Of a DNA stretch of 64,000 nucleotides, positions 6,788 to 14,575 are shown in pieces. The notes under the pieces are model-generated. The model made no database searches. It was not told where the DNA came from and saw nothing but the letters and a program-made list of their open reading frames with translations. This DNA is from a virus: the IMG/VR virus record IMGVR_UViG_3300032069_000005, positions 1-64,000 of that record; one strand, written 5' to 3'. Each line of letters starts with the position of its first letter. Positions within the stretch are counted from its first letter, which is position 1. A program made the translations under genes and the position numbers.

Positions 6788-7825
6788 ATGAGTTTTTTAA
6801 ATTCTATATATGATGTATTGGGAATTTCTTTTCTTATGGAGAGAGAGCATAAGACCGAACAATATGAAGCAGAGCCGGAAACTGCCCCAGAAGAAAAGAA
6901 AGAAGTAATTATTCAAGAAATAAAACCAATTAAATTTATTTATAGACCAGATACACTCGAAAAATATATTGGTCAAATTCAAGCTAAAAAATTAGTAAGA
7001 ATGGCTTCGAATGTTATAATTAATAAGAAACCGTTGCATTTTTTGATTAGTGGACACGCAGGTATGGGGAAAACCACATTAGCACAAATTATAGGAAAAG
7101 GGCAATTAGGATATAATTTTTATTCTTATATTGGCAATTCATTTACTCAAGATACTTTAAAAGATTTTTTAATTAAGAATGAGGAAAGTGCCAGACCAAG
7201 TGTTTTATTTTTAGATGAAATTCATTCTGCTGATAAAGAAATTTTAGAATTTATGCTTCCAATAATTGAAGATTTTAAATTAAATGAAATAAAACTATCT
7301 CCATTCGTGATGATATGTGCTACAAATGAAAAGAGCGTTTTATTGAGAAAATCAAAACCCTTTTGTGATAGAATACAAATACAAGTTCAATTAGAAGATT
7401 ATAATGCAGAAGATATTAAAATAATATTAAAACAATATACTCAACAAGTCTATGATATAGAAATATCAGAAGAAGTTTATGATATATTATCGGTTAATAC
7501 TCGATATAATCCACGCATTTCCATTGCTTATATGGATTTATACATTGGTTGTAGAGATATTAAAACTGTTTTAGAAGCCAATCGAGTTATAAAAGATGGA
7601 ATAACGGATATAGATTTAAAGATATTGAATCATCTTAATTCTACTAATGGGAAACCGATAGGCGAGCAAGCATTATCAGTAATTGCAAATGTAGAGAGAA
7701 TAGATTATGTGGAATTACTTGAACCTTATCTTATGAGGAGAGATTTAATTTCTCGCACAAGTAGAGGAAGAATACTCACTGAGCAAGGGAAAATATTTTT
7801 ACAAGAATTAAAAAATGAAAAATAA
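6788..7825 (+). CDS. ruvB: RuvB-like Holliday-junction branch-migration helicase
   Basis: 345 aa, the length of bacterial RuvB, with an acidic N-terminal extension (1-45). RPDTLEKYIGQ (53-63), Walker A GHAGMGKTT (89-97), Walker B FLDEIH (141-146), sensor 1 CATN (177-180) and an arginine-finger region FCDR (192-195) are all present. The C-terminal winged helix reads GKPIGE...LLEPYLMRRDLISRTSRGR, the RuvB DNA-binding pattern. It would drive branch migration at recombination junctions. No RuvA is seen in the window. A clamp-loader role is less likely given the winged helix. Confidence 0.85.
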   Translation: MSFLNSIYDVLGISFLMEREHKTEQYEAEPETAPEEKKEVIIQEIKPIKFIYRPDTLEKYIGQIQAKKLVRMASNVIINKKPLHFLISGHAGMGKTTLAQIIGKGQLGYNFYSYIGNSFTQDTLKDFLIKNEESARPSVLFLDEIHSADKEILEFMLPIIEDFKLNEIKLSPFVMICATNEKSVLLRKSKPFCDRIQIQVQLEDYNAEDIKIILKQYTQQVYDIEISEEVYDILSVNTRYNPRISIAYMDLYIGCRDIKTVLEANRVIKDGITDIDLKILNHLNSTNGKPIGEQALSVIANVERIDYVELLEPYLMRRDLISRTSRGRILTEQGKIFLQELKNEK

Positions 7826-8420
7826 ATACTGTAAATTATGTAACAAATTATTTAATCCTACGGGGCAGAATCAAAAATATTGTTCTAAATTATGTTATAA
7901 ATTAACTCGTAAAAAATACATTCATAATTGGCGAAAAAATCATCCCGATTATAGTAAAAAATATTCTAAACTCCACAAAAAAGAAATCAATGAATATAAT
8001 AAAAAATTTTGTAAAGATTGCGGCAAAGCAGTATTTGGACACGATAAAAATATAAAGAGATGTAAAAGGTGTTCAAATATTAAAAATATGTCTATTAGAG
8101 ATTATACTGGAAAAAATAATCCTAATTTTAATAATCATATTTTAAAAGGCAGATTTAAAGGAAAGAAAAATCCGATGTATGGCAAACCTGCCCAAAGTCA
8201 TAATACAAAAAATACAATAGTTGAACATCATATAGATTTAAATAAAATTAATCACAAAAAAAATAATAAATTATTTTTAACCCACAGTATTCATTCGAAA
8301 TTACATCAACGAGCATATGAATACTTGGTAAAAAAAGAATTGGTTCGTAAATATATCAAATGGTTTTTTAAAAATAAACTCAATAATAAAGAAAAACAAC
8401 TATTACAGGAGATTAAATGA
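7815..8420 (+). CDS. HNH-type homing endonuclease with zinc fingers
   Basis: 201 aa, strongly basic. Two zinc modules (CKLCNKLF...YCSKLC near 6-30; CKDCGK...CKRC near 67-87) are followed by NUMOD3-like GKNNPNF and GKKNPMYGK elements (about 100-125). The catalytic-type segment VEHHIDLNKINHKKNN...LHQRAYEYLV lies near 138-175. This is the layout of free-standing phage homing endonucleases. It overlaps both neighbours, so it sits as an intergenic insertion between ruvB and the recombinase. Confidence 0.75.
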   Translation: MKNKYCKLCNKLFNPTGQNQKYCSKLCYKLTRKKYIHNWRKNHPDYSKKYSKLHKKEINEYNKKFCKDCGKAVFGHDKNIKRCKRCSNIKNMSIRDYTGKNNPNFNNHILKGRFKGKKNPMYGKPAQSHNTKNTIVEHHIDLNKINHKKNNKLFLTHSIHSKLHQRAYEYLVKKELVRKYIKWFFKNKLNNKEKQLLQEIK

Positions 8421-8647
8421 AAGAACAGATTAAACTAACTCTAAATGATATTGATGATGTTCCTAAAACTTTTAATGCAATTGCGAGTGTAATAGAATCA
8501 ATAGTGCTATATTATGTAACTCAAAAGAAAGAGCAGGAATTAAGGGCATTTATTCTTGGGCTTGCTGTTTATGCTGGAAGTTTAATGCAGATGTTTGGAT
8601 ATACCGAAGAGGATGATAAAGATTATGGAGATTCTAATCCGATATAA
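8417..8647 (+). CDS. Hypothetical protein (76 aa)
   Basis: Coupled by ATGA to the upstream nuclease. Helical with a hydrophobic centre (AFILGLAVYAGSLMQMFG) and an acidic tail. The 3' end overlaps the recombinase start. A single membrane helix is possible but marginal. No family is recognised. Confidence 0.5.
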   Translation: MKEQIKLTLNDIDDVPKTFNAIASVIESIVLYYVTQKKEQELRAFILGLAVYAGSLMQMFGYTEEDDKDYGDSNPI

Positions 8648-9458
8648 AGAATTTTTATTAGCCAGGAAGCAATCAGCAAATTATTATAATATAGTGCGTA
8701 TTTTTTTGGGTTATTTAGAAGAACAAAAAATAGATTATGCCAAAATTACGCAGGAGACAATTACTAATTTTTTTAATGCTCATCCCGAATATAGTAAAAA
8801 TACTCTTACACAAAATATAAAAGCGGGCAGGCATTTTTATACTCAATTTTTACAAGTGCCTAAAGAACAGAATGAGTGGTATAAAATTAAATATATAAAA
8901 AGTCCCAGAAGAACTCCTAAATTTTTAACTCCAGAAGAATTGGGAGAGATAATTAGTAAATTTTGTTCTTATGAGAATAGATTAATGCCTCCATATAAAG
9001 TCAGAGTATTTACTACTTTTATGTATATGACTGGATTAAGGAAAAACGAAATTTTAAATCTTAAACGAACCGATATTAATTTTGGCATTGAAGAAAAGAA
9101 AAATAAATGCACCATAAAAATAATAGGCAAAGGTGATAAAGAGAGATTTGTGTATTTTTCTGATAAGTATTCCCCAGGGCTAAGGCAACAACTAATTGAT
9201 TATTTTCAGACCGAACCGGAAATCCAAAATGCCTTTAATTTAACTCTTGGGCAAGTCAATTACTTTGTAAGAAAAATGAATAAATATTTAGTAGAAAGAA
9301 AGATAACTCCACATCTATTCCGTCATTCGTTTGCGAAGTATCTTTTAGATAAAGGAGTGCCAATAACATATATTTCCCAGATGTTAGGGCATAGTTCAAT
9401 CGCCACTACAATGATATATCTAAATCCGACAGAAGAGCAGATTAAGAATTGTTTTTAA
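8625..9458 (+). CDS. Tyrosine recombinase / integrase
   Basis: 277 aa from ATG 8625; an ATG at 8613 and a TTG at 8595 are alternatives, but GAAGAGG (8606-8612) fits 8625 best. The N-terminal SAM-like DNA-binding domain spans about 1-95. The catalytic set is complete: Arg in TGLRKNEIL (139), Lys in GKGDKER (169), His-x-x-Arg in HLFRH (230, 233), His in LGHSS (256) and Tyr in MIYL (265). It is XerC/D-like in size and could integrate the genome or resolve multimers. No attachment site was identified. Confidence 0.88.
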   Translation: MEILIRYKEFLLARKQSANYYNIVRIFLGYLEEQKIDYAKITQETITNFFNAHPEYSKNTLTQNIKAGRHFYTQFLQVPKEQNEWYKIKYIKSPRRTPKFLTPEELGEIISKFCSYENRLMPPYKVRVFTTFMYMTGLRKNEILNLKRTDINFGIEEKKNKCTIKIIGKGDKERFVYFSDKYSPGLRQQLIDYFQTEPEIQNAFNLTLGQVNYFVRKMNKYLVERKITPHLFRHSFAKYLLDKGVPITYISQMLGHSSIATTMIYLNPTEEQIKNCF

Positions 9459-9493
9459 ATCGGAAAGATTTTGGAAACAGAAAGAAGTAATTA

Positions 9494-9670
9494 ATGTGGA
9501 AAGAATGTTTTAATTGCGGATTAAAATTTCAGGAAGATTTTATTAAGGATGAAATATTAATTGCTTTATGTAAAGCACGCCATCTGGATTTTTGTTCAAT
9601 GGAATGTTATGATAATTATGAAGCAGAACATATTAAATTTTTAGATAACGAAGGAGTGAATGATGAATAA
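9494..9670 (+). CDS. TRASH-like zinc-finger micro-protein (58 aa)
   Basis: ATG 9494. CFNCGLKF at the N-terminus and FCSMECYDNY near 33-42 give a CxxC...CSxxC pattern like TRASH or MYM zinc fingers. The 3' end overlaps the sigma-like gene. Probably a small zinc-binding regulator or adaptor. Confidence 0.6.
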   Translation: MWKECFNCGLKFQEDFIKDEILIALCKARHLDFCSMECYDNYEAEHIKFLDNEGVNDE

Positions 9671-10388
9671 TTTGACTGAAAAAGTTGTTAATTATAAAAA
9701 AACAAATGACAAGAATTTATTAGAAGAAATTTTTGAATTATTACAATCTACAATAAAAGAAAAAGCCAAGTTTATTTATTCTCAAAAATGGTTTCCTAAT
9801 AATTTATATATTAAATGCAAATATTGCCAAAAATGTAAATATAATAAAGAAGATGACTCAATAATAAAAGAATTTGAAAAAAGGAAGATATGCGAAAAGT
9901 GTGTTGATTGCACTTGCAAGAGAGGATATTTTAATTTAAAAACCAATAATTTATGCCATTACAAAGATGTAGAGCAAGACTTATTTCTGGAAGTTTTGAG
10001 ATTAATTAATGAATTCGATATAAAAATAGGCGATTTTGATTCTTATCTGTTTTGCTCGTTATGGAATTGGCGACCTAGTTTTATAACACTTGATTTTGTA
10101 GAAAACATAAATCATCATTCATTATTTAAACAAAATGAAGATGGGGAAGACATAATTTTGGAAAAAGAAGATAAGGCAGATGGGAATCAAATTAAATCAA
10201 ATTTAAATATAGAAGATATTTTCAATGAATGTAAAACAGCGAATGAAAGAAAAATATGCAATTTATTATTTGAAAATCCCAATATGACAATGCGGGAATT
10301 GGGGGAAAAATTAAAAATGACCAAACAAAATATTTATTTGATTTTAAAGAAGTTACGAAAAAGAATAAAAAATCACTTGACAAAATGA
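9663..10388 (+). CDS. Sigma-factor-like protein with inserted Cys cluster
   Basis: 241 aa. ATG 9663 is preferred to the adjacent ATG 9660 because AAGGAG (9651-9656) fits it better. DVEQDLFLEVLRLINEFD...FDSYLF resembles sigma-70 region 2 (core binding and -10 recognition). MTMRELGEKLKMTKQNIYLILKKLRKRI at the C-terminus is a region-4-type helix-turn-helix. Between the first helix and region 2 lies a block of about 45 residues with eight Cys (CKYCQKC...CEKCVDCTC), a likely zinc-binding insert. It may direct host RNA polymerase to phage promoters; one such promoter overlaps its own 3' end. Confidence 0.65.
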   Translation: MNNLTEKVVNYKKTNDKNLLEEIFELLQSTIKEKAKFIYSQKWFPNNLYIKCKYCQKCKYNKEDDSIIKEFEKRKICEKCVDCTCKRGYFNLKTNNLCHYKDVEQDLFLEVLRLINEFDIKIGDFDSYLFCSLWNWRPSFITLDFVENINHHSLFKQNEDGEDIILEKEDKADGNQIKSNLNIEDIFNECKTANERKICNLLFENPNMTMRELGEKLKMTKQNIYLILKKLRKRIKNHLTK

Positions 10389-10404
10389 GAAATTGATATA
10401 TACT
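10377..10404 (+). promoter_or_regulatory. Sigma70-type promoter
   Basis: Perfect TTGACA (10377-10382), a 16-bp spacer and TATACT (10399-10404), embedded in the 3' end of the sigma-like gene. The downstream TAGTAGTAGAAGGA matches the post-promoter motif at 2406 and 26. It would drive the HTH regulator and the endonuclease VII-like gene. Confidence 0.75.
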
Positions 10405-10426
10405 TAGTAGTAGAAGGACAACGAGA

Positions 10427-10477
10427 ATGACTAAGAGCCAAAAAGAGCCAAAAATAAGTGAAGTAATAATAAAATGA
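10427..10477 (+). CDS. Possible leader peptide (16 aa)
   Basis: ATG 10427 lies nine bases after GAAGGA and just downstream of the promoter start site. The peptide is Lys/Glu-rich (MTKSQKEPKISEVIIK). It could be a leader peptide; coding is not certain. Nothing else is visible in the 145-nt gap except the inverted repeat at 10495. Confidence 0.25.
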   Translation: MTKSQKEPKISEVIIK

Positions 10478-10494
10478 GATTTTAATTTTTTTTA

Positions 10495-10511
10495 ATTTGA
10501 TTTATTCAAAT
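10495..10511. promoter_or_regulatory. Possible operator (inverted repeat)
   Basis: ATTTGA, five bases, TCAAAT: a 6-bp inverted repeat centred about 30 bp before the HTH regulator gene. The size suits a Cro/CI-type dimer, so autoregulation is possible. The region is very AT-rich, so chance is a real alternative. Confidence 0.25.
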
Positions 10512-10532
10512 AAAATTTTTTGAAGGAATAAT

Positions 10533-10730
10533 ATGAATTTTTTATCAGTTTATAGAAAAGCAAAAAAATTAACTCAATTTGATGTTGCTAAAATTTTAGG
10601 CATTACCGATACACTTATTTGTAAATGGGAAACAGGTAAGATTATACCTACAAATGAACAAATTGTTAAATTAAGTGAAATTTATGGAGTAGGAGTAAAA
10701 AAATTATTTCCTGAATTATTTGGAGAATAA
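10533..10730 (+). CDS. Cro/CI-type HTH regulator
   Basis: 65 aa, essentially one HTH_3 domain: YRKAKKLTQFDVAKILG then DTLICKWETGKIIPT and a terminal helix. This is the size of Cro or XRE-family phage repressors without an oligomerisation domain. It sits directly behind the 10377 promoter and next to the sigma-like gene, suggesting a control node. Together with the recombinase at 8625 it hints at a lysogeny-type or lysogeny-derived module. Confidence 0.8.
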   Translation: MNFLSVYRKAKKLTQFDVAKILGITDTLICKWETGKIIPTNEQIVKLSEIYGVGVKKLFPELFGE

Positions 10731-10734
10731 TAAA

Positions 10735-11283
10735 ATGAATACAAAAATTTGTAATATATGCAAAATAGAAAAATTAGCAACAGAAGAACATTTTTATGAA
10801 GGAAGCTGTAAAGATGGACTGGCTTCTTCTTGTATAGATTGTCATAAAATATATATGAAAAATTGGCGGGCAAGAAACAAAGATAGAATAAGAAAAGCTC
10901 GAAAACAATATTATCAAAAACATAAAAAAGAAGCCATTCAGTATCAACAAAATCATAAAGAACAAATGAAAATCTATGATAAAAAGTATCGTCAACGCCA
11001 TTCCGACAGAATAAAAAATAAAAATTTAAAATATATTTATGGAATAACTTTAGAGGATAAAAAGAAAATATATAAAAATCAAAATAATAAGTGTAAAATT
11101 TGTGATAATTTTTTTGATATTAATCTATTGAAAATAGACCACAATCATTTAACAAACGAAATAAGAGGATTATTATGTAATAAATGCAATGCAGGGATTG
11201 GATTTTTACAAGAAAATCTTAAAATATTACAAAATGCAATTAATTATTTAAAAGAATATGAAAAATTCATAGGGGGAAAATAA
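10735..11283 (+). CDS. Recombination endonuclease VII-like nuclease
   Basis: 182 aa; ATG 10735 is preferred to an upstream TTG because GGAG lies nine bases before it. An N-terminal zinc module (CNICKIEKLATEEHF...CIDCHK) is followed by a very basic linker (about 45-100). The C-terminal domain has KCKICDNFF, IDHNHLTNEIRGLLCNKCN and the typical GFLQENLKILQNAINYL end. This is the His-Me endonuclease VII pattern (T4 gp49 family), which resolves Holliday junctions; free-standing homing versions also exist. It may partner the RuvB-like protein. Confidence 0.8.
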   Translation: MNTKICNICKIEKLATEEHFYEGSCKDGLASSCIDCHKIYMKNWRARNKDRIRKARKQYYQKHKKEAIQYQQNHKEQMKIYDKKYRQRHSDRIKNKNLKYIYGITLEDKKKIYKNQNNKCKICDNFFDINLLKIDHNHLTNEIRGLLCNKCNAGIGFLQENLKILQNAINYLKEYEKFIGGK

Positions 11284-11285
11284 TA

Positions 11286-11462
11286 ATGGAAGAAATTAAA
11301 CCTACGCCAGAACAAATTGAAACAAAGAAAAAAGAATTTAAATTACTTCAAGAAAAAATGACAAAAGCAATGTCAAAAATTAATGCTATCTTGGAAGAAG
11401 AGGGGTTAGTATTGCGAATTGCTCAAGATATTATATTAGCACCTAAAAGGGAGGTAAAATGA
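11286..11462 (+). CDS. Helical micro-protein (58 aa)
   Basis: Lys/Glu-rich, probably coiled coil (EQIETKKKEFKLLQEKMTK...). It starts just after the nuclease gene, and its stop overlaps the next start as ATGA. Its final codons contain the GGGAGG ribosome site of the repeat gene. Function is unknown. Confidence 0.55.
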   Translation: MEEIKPTPEQIETKKKEFKLLQEKMTKAMSKINAILEEEGLVLRIAQDIILAPKREVK

Positions 11463-12010
11463 AAACTGCGGGTTTAGCCATACACGTTCACCACAATATT
11501 TTAGTAGAGAATTGCTATGATTATAAAGAACGAGAAGAAGCGATAAAAGCTGCTAAACCTCTAAACGAACAAGAAATAAGATTACGTCTATTTAAAATGT
11601 TACCAAAAAAAGCCATAGCTGAATTGCCAAGAAATTTAATCAAGGCAATCGCTGACTGGGATAAGGCAAACGCTGACTGGGATAAGGCAAACGCTGACCT
11701 GGATAAGGCAAACGCTGACCTGGATAAGGCAAACGCTGACCTGGATAAGGCAAACGCTGACTGGGATAAGGCAAACGCTGACCCGGATAAGGCAATCGCT
11801 GACCTGGATAAGGCAATCGCTGACTGGGATAAGGCAAACGCTGACCTGGATAAGGCAAACGCTGACCTGGATAAGGCATACGCTGACCTGGATAAGGCAA
11901 ACGCTGACTGGGATAAGGCAAACCAAGAAGCTTGGCATAAGAAATGGTGCGGTTGTAAGGAATGGAACGGGAAAGAGATTATATTTCCAAAAAATAAAAA
12001 ACGATTATGA
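11459..12010 (+). CDS. Tandem-heptapeptide protein, HH...CYDY family
   Basis: 183 aa. The N-terminus (HVHHNILVENCYDY, IRLRLFK) and C-terminus (CGCKEWNGKEIIFPK) are shared with the protein at 4303. Between them lie about 14 copies of a 7-residue unit, DKANADL or DKANADW with minor changes, encoded by a 21-bp tandem repeat. The repeat is Ala/Asp-rich and should form one long helix. Because the unit is 21 bp, copy-number changes would keep the frame. Function is unknown; terminal His and Cys clusters suggest metal binding. Confidence 0.75.
   Translation: MKTAGLAIHVHHNILVENCYDYKEREEAIKAAKPLNEQEIRLRLFKMLPKKAIAELPRNLIKAIADWDKANADWDKANADLDKANADLDKANADLDKANADWDKANADPDKAIADLDKAIADWDKANADLDKANADLDKAYADLDKANADWDKANQEAWHKKWCGCKEWNGKEIIFPKNKKRL
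11642..11923 (+). repeat. 21-bp in-frame tandem repeat (about 13.4 copies)
   Basis: AAGGCA recurs 14 times at exact 21-bp spacing from 11642 to 11915. Units differ by a few substitutions (CTG/TGG/CCG and AAC/ATC/TAC codons). The array is GC-rich compared with its surroundings and wholly inside the gene at 11459. Confidence 0.95.
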
Positions 12011-12156
12011 TATTCTTACAAATTATAGCTACAATAAGTTTCTTATTGATGGGAGCAATTAATCTTATTTTTGTTCCAAGAGATTTTAACTTCGCACTAA
12101 TAAATTTATCGCTTTTTGTTCTTTATCTTGGACTTTACTTTCATCCATTTAAATAA
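12007..12156 (+). CDS. Two-helix membrane micro-protein (49 aa)
   Basis: Starts in an ATGA overlap. Two hydrophobic stretches (about 2-22 and 29-46) separated by PRDFN predict a small helical hairpin in the inner membrane. Its size would suit a holin-like or regulatory membrane peptide, but there is no direct evidence for lysis function. Confidence 0.55.
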   Translation: MIFLQIIATISFLLMGAINLIFVPRDFNFALINLSLFVLYLGLYFHPFK

Positions 12157-12168
12157 AGGAGATTATTC

Positions 12169-13251
12169 GTGAAAAATTGGTCGCCAGAAGAAGATAAAAA
12201 ATTAGAGGAAATGATAAAACAACAATTAACAACCGATGAAATGGCTGATAAATTAAAAAGAACTTTTAAATCAGTTCAACATAGAAGGGCATCTGTAGCA
12301 AAAGGATTAGAAATGAATTATGCACCTGAAATTCCAGAAAAGAAAAAGGATTTATCCGCACTCATAATTCAATCTTTAAAAGAAGAATTGGCAAATGTTA
12401 AACCTTATACTGTTTCTGCTCAAAGTAAAGTAGATATAAAAGGAGATACTTTAGTAATTCATATAACCGACCTTCACGCAGGTAAAATTGTCAAAGACCA
12501 AGAAGGGGAATTAATTTATAATGAAGAAATTTTTAGGAAAAGAATGAATCGCTTATGCGAGCAAACTTTAAAACTACTGGATAATAACATTAGTAAAGGT
12601 GTTCCGATAAATGATGTAGCAATATTATTAACCGGAGATTTAGCAAATGGAGAGGGAATTTATTTGACCCAGGCATATGAGCAAGAAATTGCTCCTCCCG
12701 CCCAAGTTATGCTCGTTGTTGATATTCTTACAAAATTAATCACTTCTTTATTAAAAAGAAATCTGCCTGTTAGGGTATTCGGAATAAGGGGAAATCACGG
12801 CAGAACGGGTAAGGATACAGATGTGGCATCGAATTGGGATTTGATGATTTATGAAATCCTGGATTTTTGGGCGAAACTGGTTTTAAAAAATCCAAAATTG
12901 CAGATTAAATTTGCTGAAACTGAACATCTAAGATTTGATATTCGAGGGCACGGATTTTTAATTAGACATATTTGCCCCGAACAGCCAGATACTCCTGCGG
13001 GTAGAGTAAAAATTAATCAATGGGCAAGACAACATAATGTAGAAGGGATTTGCTATGGGCATTATCATCACGCAGGGGTTTTTGATTGTGATAATGTTCG
13101 TGTTATGCGAGGAGGTTCTACAGTTGGCGGAGATAGTTTATCTGATAGTATGGCAAAAAATTCAGAACCAATACAATTAATATTTGGCGTGAATGAGCAA
13201 AGAGTAACTACATTCATATATTTCGTTGATTTAGCAGAGAAAAAGAAATAA
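12169..13251 (+). CDS. Metallophosphoesterase with SANT/Myb-like N-terminus
   Basis: 360 aa with a GTG start behind AAAGGAG. Residues 3-40 (WSPEEDKKLEEMI...FKSVQHRR) resemble a Myb/SANT-type DNA-binding helix set. The phosphoesterase domain has DLHAGK (D-x-H), GDLANGEG, RGNHGR and GHYHHAG, a full two-metal site. The DNA-binding head suggests a nuclease or a DNA-end phosphatase. It differs from the SbcD-like protein at 32966. Confidence 0.75.
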   Translation: MKNWSPEEDKKLEEMIKQQLTTDEMADKLKRTFKSVQHRRASVAKGLEMNYAPEIPEKKKDLSALIIQSLKEELANVKPYTVSAQSKVDIKGDTLVIHITDLHAGKIVKDQEGELIYNEEIFRKRMNRLCEQTLKLLDNNISKGVPINDVAILLTGDLANGEGIYLTQAYEQEIAPPAQVMLVVDILTKLITSLLKRNLPVRVFGIRGNHGRTGKDTDVASNWDLMIYEILDFWAKLVLKNPKLQIKFAETEHLRFDIRGHGFLIRHICPEQPDTPAGRVKINQWARQHNVEGICYGHYHHAGVFDCDNVRVMRGGSTVGGDSLSDSMAKNSEPIQLIFGVNEQRVTTFIYFVDLAEKKK

Positions 13252-13264
13252 GGAGACAGGGACT

Positions 13265-13462
13265 ATGAAACTTTCCCCATCAAGAAAAAATAAAGTTAAA
13301 GATAAAGTTAGTCAAAAAAAGAAAGTTACGGTCTCTGTCTCTTCTATTATTCGAGCAATTAATTTGGCGGGATTTAACTTGGTGCAAGATATGAAAAATG
13401 GAACTGTATATTTGGTCGCTGGTTATTATAAAATTTATTCTAATGAAAGAATAATTAAATAG
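13265..13462 (+). CDS. Basic small protein (65 aa)
   Basis: Very Lys-rich N-terminus (SPSRKNKVKDKVSQKKK), then a short alpha/beta stretch resembling a small regulator. It starts 13 nt after the phosphoesterase with GGAGAC upstream. No family is recognised. Confidence 0.5.
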   Translation: MKLSPSRKNKVKDKVSQKKKVTVSVSSIIRAINLAGFNLVQDMKNGTVYLVAGYYKIYSNERIIK

Positions 13463-13465
13463 ACG

Positions 13466-13552
13466 ATGAACAAAAATAATAATTTCCACAATTTATGGGT
13501 CTTAATTTTTTTACCTGCAATAATGTTCATTGGTATTTTTGTGGAGGATTAA
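13466..13552 (+). CDS. Single-helix membrane micro-protein (28 aa)
   Basis: MNKNNNFHN followed by one strong hydrophobic helix (LWVLIFLPAIMFIGIFV). Its last codons contain the GGAGG ribosome site of the next gene. The membrane location is clear if expressed; function is unknown. Confidence 0.4.
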   Translation: MNKNNNFHNLWVLIFLPAIMFIGIFVED

Positions 13553-13553
13553 G

Positions 13554-14363
13554 ATGAATATTATATTAAAAGATGGTTTAATGCTCTTGGTCGGAATAGT
13601 CATAGCAATTCTTTTTGCAGTTATAAAAAATAAAATATTTAAAACTGCTAAACAAGAAGTTATAAAAATAATCCCAGAAGAAGATAAAATAAAAATAAAA
13701 GAACTCTACGAAAAAGGATTAGTGCCTAAAAAAGTTTATGATGAAGTTTGTGCGGTTCCTAAAGAAACCGAAGGATTTGATACTAAAAAATTAACTAAGG
13801 GATTATTGTCTATTGGCAATCCAGTTCTTTGGGCGAAGGAATTATCTTGGTTTTTTAATGCGAGAAAATTAATTATAATCGGAATTGTAATTGGAGTAAT
13901 CTATGGCTATGGTTATTGGAAAGGAAAATTGGGAGTGCAACCAATTTTAAATTGGCGAGGAAAAGAAGAATGGGCATCCCTTAATGAGCATTATTTGCAC
14001 ATTAAACCCGATGGAACTTTAGAAGTAGTAGACAAAGACAAAAAAACAGTCTTGAAAAAGATTACGGTGGGGGATTTGGAAATATTAAAAAAGAATTTAA
14101 AACCATATGGGTTTAAATTTGAACCTATTGCAGTTGCCGGATTAAGTGCAGGAACATCCGGTGCAGGGGCTGAGGCGGGTGCAGGATTATCTTGGGCAAA
14201 ATATTATAAATGGAATCTCGACGCATTTTTGACTAATCGAGGGTTATATCCATTAGCAACTTCATATCAAATCACAAATAATAGTGGCATAGGATTAGGT
14301 GCTGGTTTTGGGTTTAAAAATGCCGAAAAACGCATAATACTTTATTATAAGTGGAAATTTTAA
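13554..14363 (+). CDS. Membrane protein with two TM helices (269 aa)
   Basis: ATG 13554 directly follows GTGGAGG. An N-terminal TM helix (8-26), a Lys-rich cytoplasmic-type segment with KELYEKGLVPKKVYDEV, a second TM helix (about 104-122), then a domain of about 140 residues ending in a Gly/Ala-rich stretch (AGTSGAGAEAGAG...GIGLGAGFGF) and YYKWKF. The final part resembles an amphipathic beta-hairpin or channel-like segment. No family is recognised. Confidence 0.65.
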   Translation: MNIILKDGLMLLVGIVIAILFAVIKNKIFKTAKQEVIKIIPEEDKIKIKELYEKGLVPKKVYDEVCAVPKETEGFDTKKLTKGLLSIGNPVLWAKELSWFFNARKLIIIGIVIGVIYGYGYWKGKLGVQPILNWRGKEEWASLNEHYLHIKPDGTLEVVDKDKKTVLKKITVGDLEILKKNLKPYGFKFEPIAVAGLSAGTSGAGAEAGAGLSWAKYYKWNLDAFLTNRGLYPLATSYQITNNSGIGLGAGFGFKNAEKRIILYYKWKF

Positions 14364-14411
14364 ATGAATAATTATATTAAATGGTTTGATAAAAAATACG
14401 GATTAAAATGA
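14364..14411 (+). CDS. Possible 15-aa peptide
   Basis: MNNYIKWFDKKYGLK fills the gap between the membrane gene and the next gene, starts right after the previous stop and overlaps the next start by 4 nt. The coupling style is the only support. Confidence 0.25.
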   Translation: MNNYIKWFDKKYGLK

Positions 14412-14575
14412 ATTTTTTTACTTGCCCCATATGTAAGCTATCACTTCCTTTAAGCGTCGGCGTCTTAGTTACAGCACGAATTAATGGCAAAATCGGGGAA
14501 GTCCGAGTCTGTATTAACTGTAAACAAAGGAAAGATAATGAACGAACTCAAAAGAATAATAACAATCCATCGTAA
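14408..14575 (+). CDS. Zinc-ribbon micro-protein (55 aa)
   Basis: FTCPICK near the start and VCINCKQRK near 33-41 make a CxxC...CxxC ribbon. The C-terminal tail is Asn/Arg-rich. Its 3' end overlaps the next gene by 38 nt, so the tail may be under little constraint. Confidence 0.5.
   Translation: MNFFTCPICKLSLPLSVGVLVTARINGKIGEVRVCINCKQRKDNERTQKNNNNPS

Noticed and set aside
10533-10730. Toxin-antitoxin pair with the HTH protein as antitoxin
   Set aside because: The next gene is an endonuclease VII-like nuclease with its own start signals, and no known toxin family is adjacent.
11642-11923. Tandem repeat resembling a CRISPR array
   Set aside because: The units are contiguous with no spacers and lie inside a coding gene; no Cas genes are present.
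11636-11938. Two long open frames on the minus strand across the repeat (100 and 93 aa)
   Set aside because: They are by-products of the 21-bp repeat, which keeps every frame open. They have no ribosome site and repeat the same seven residues.
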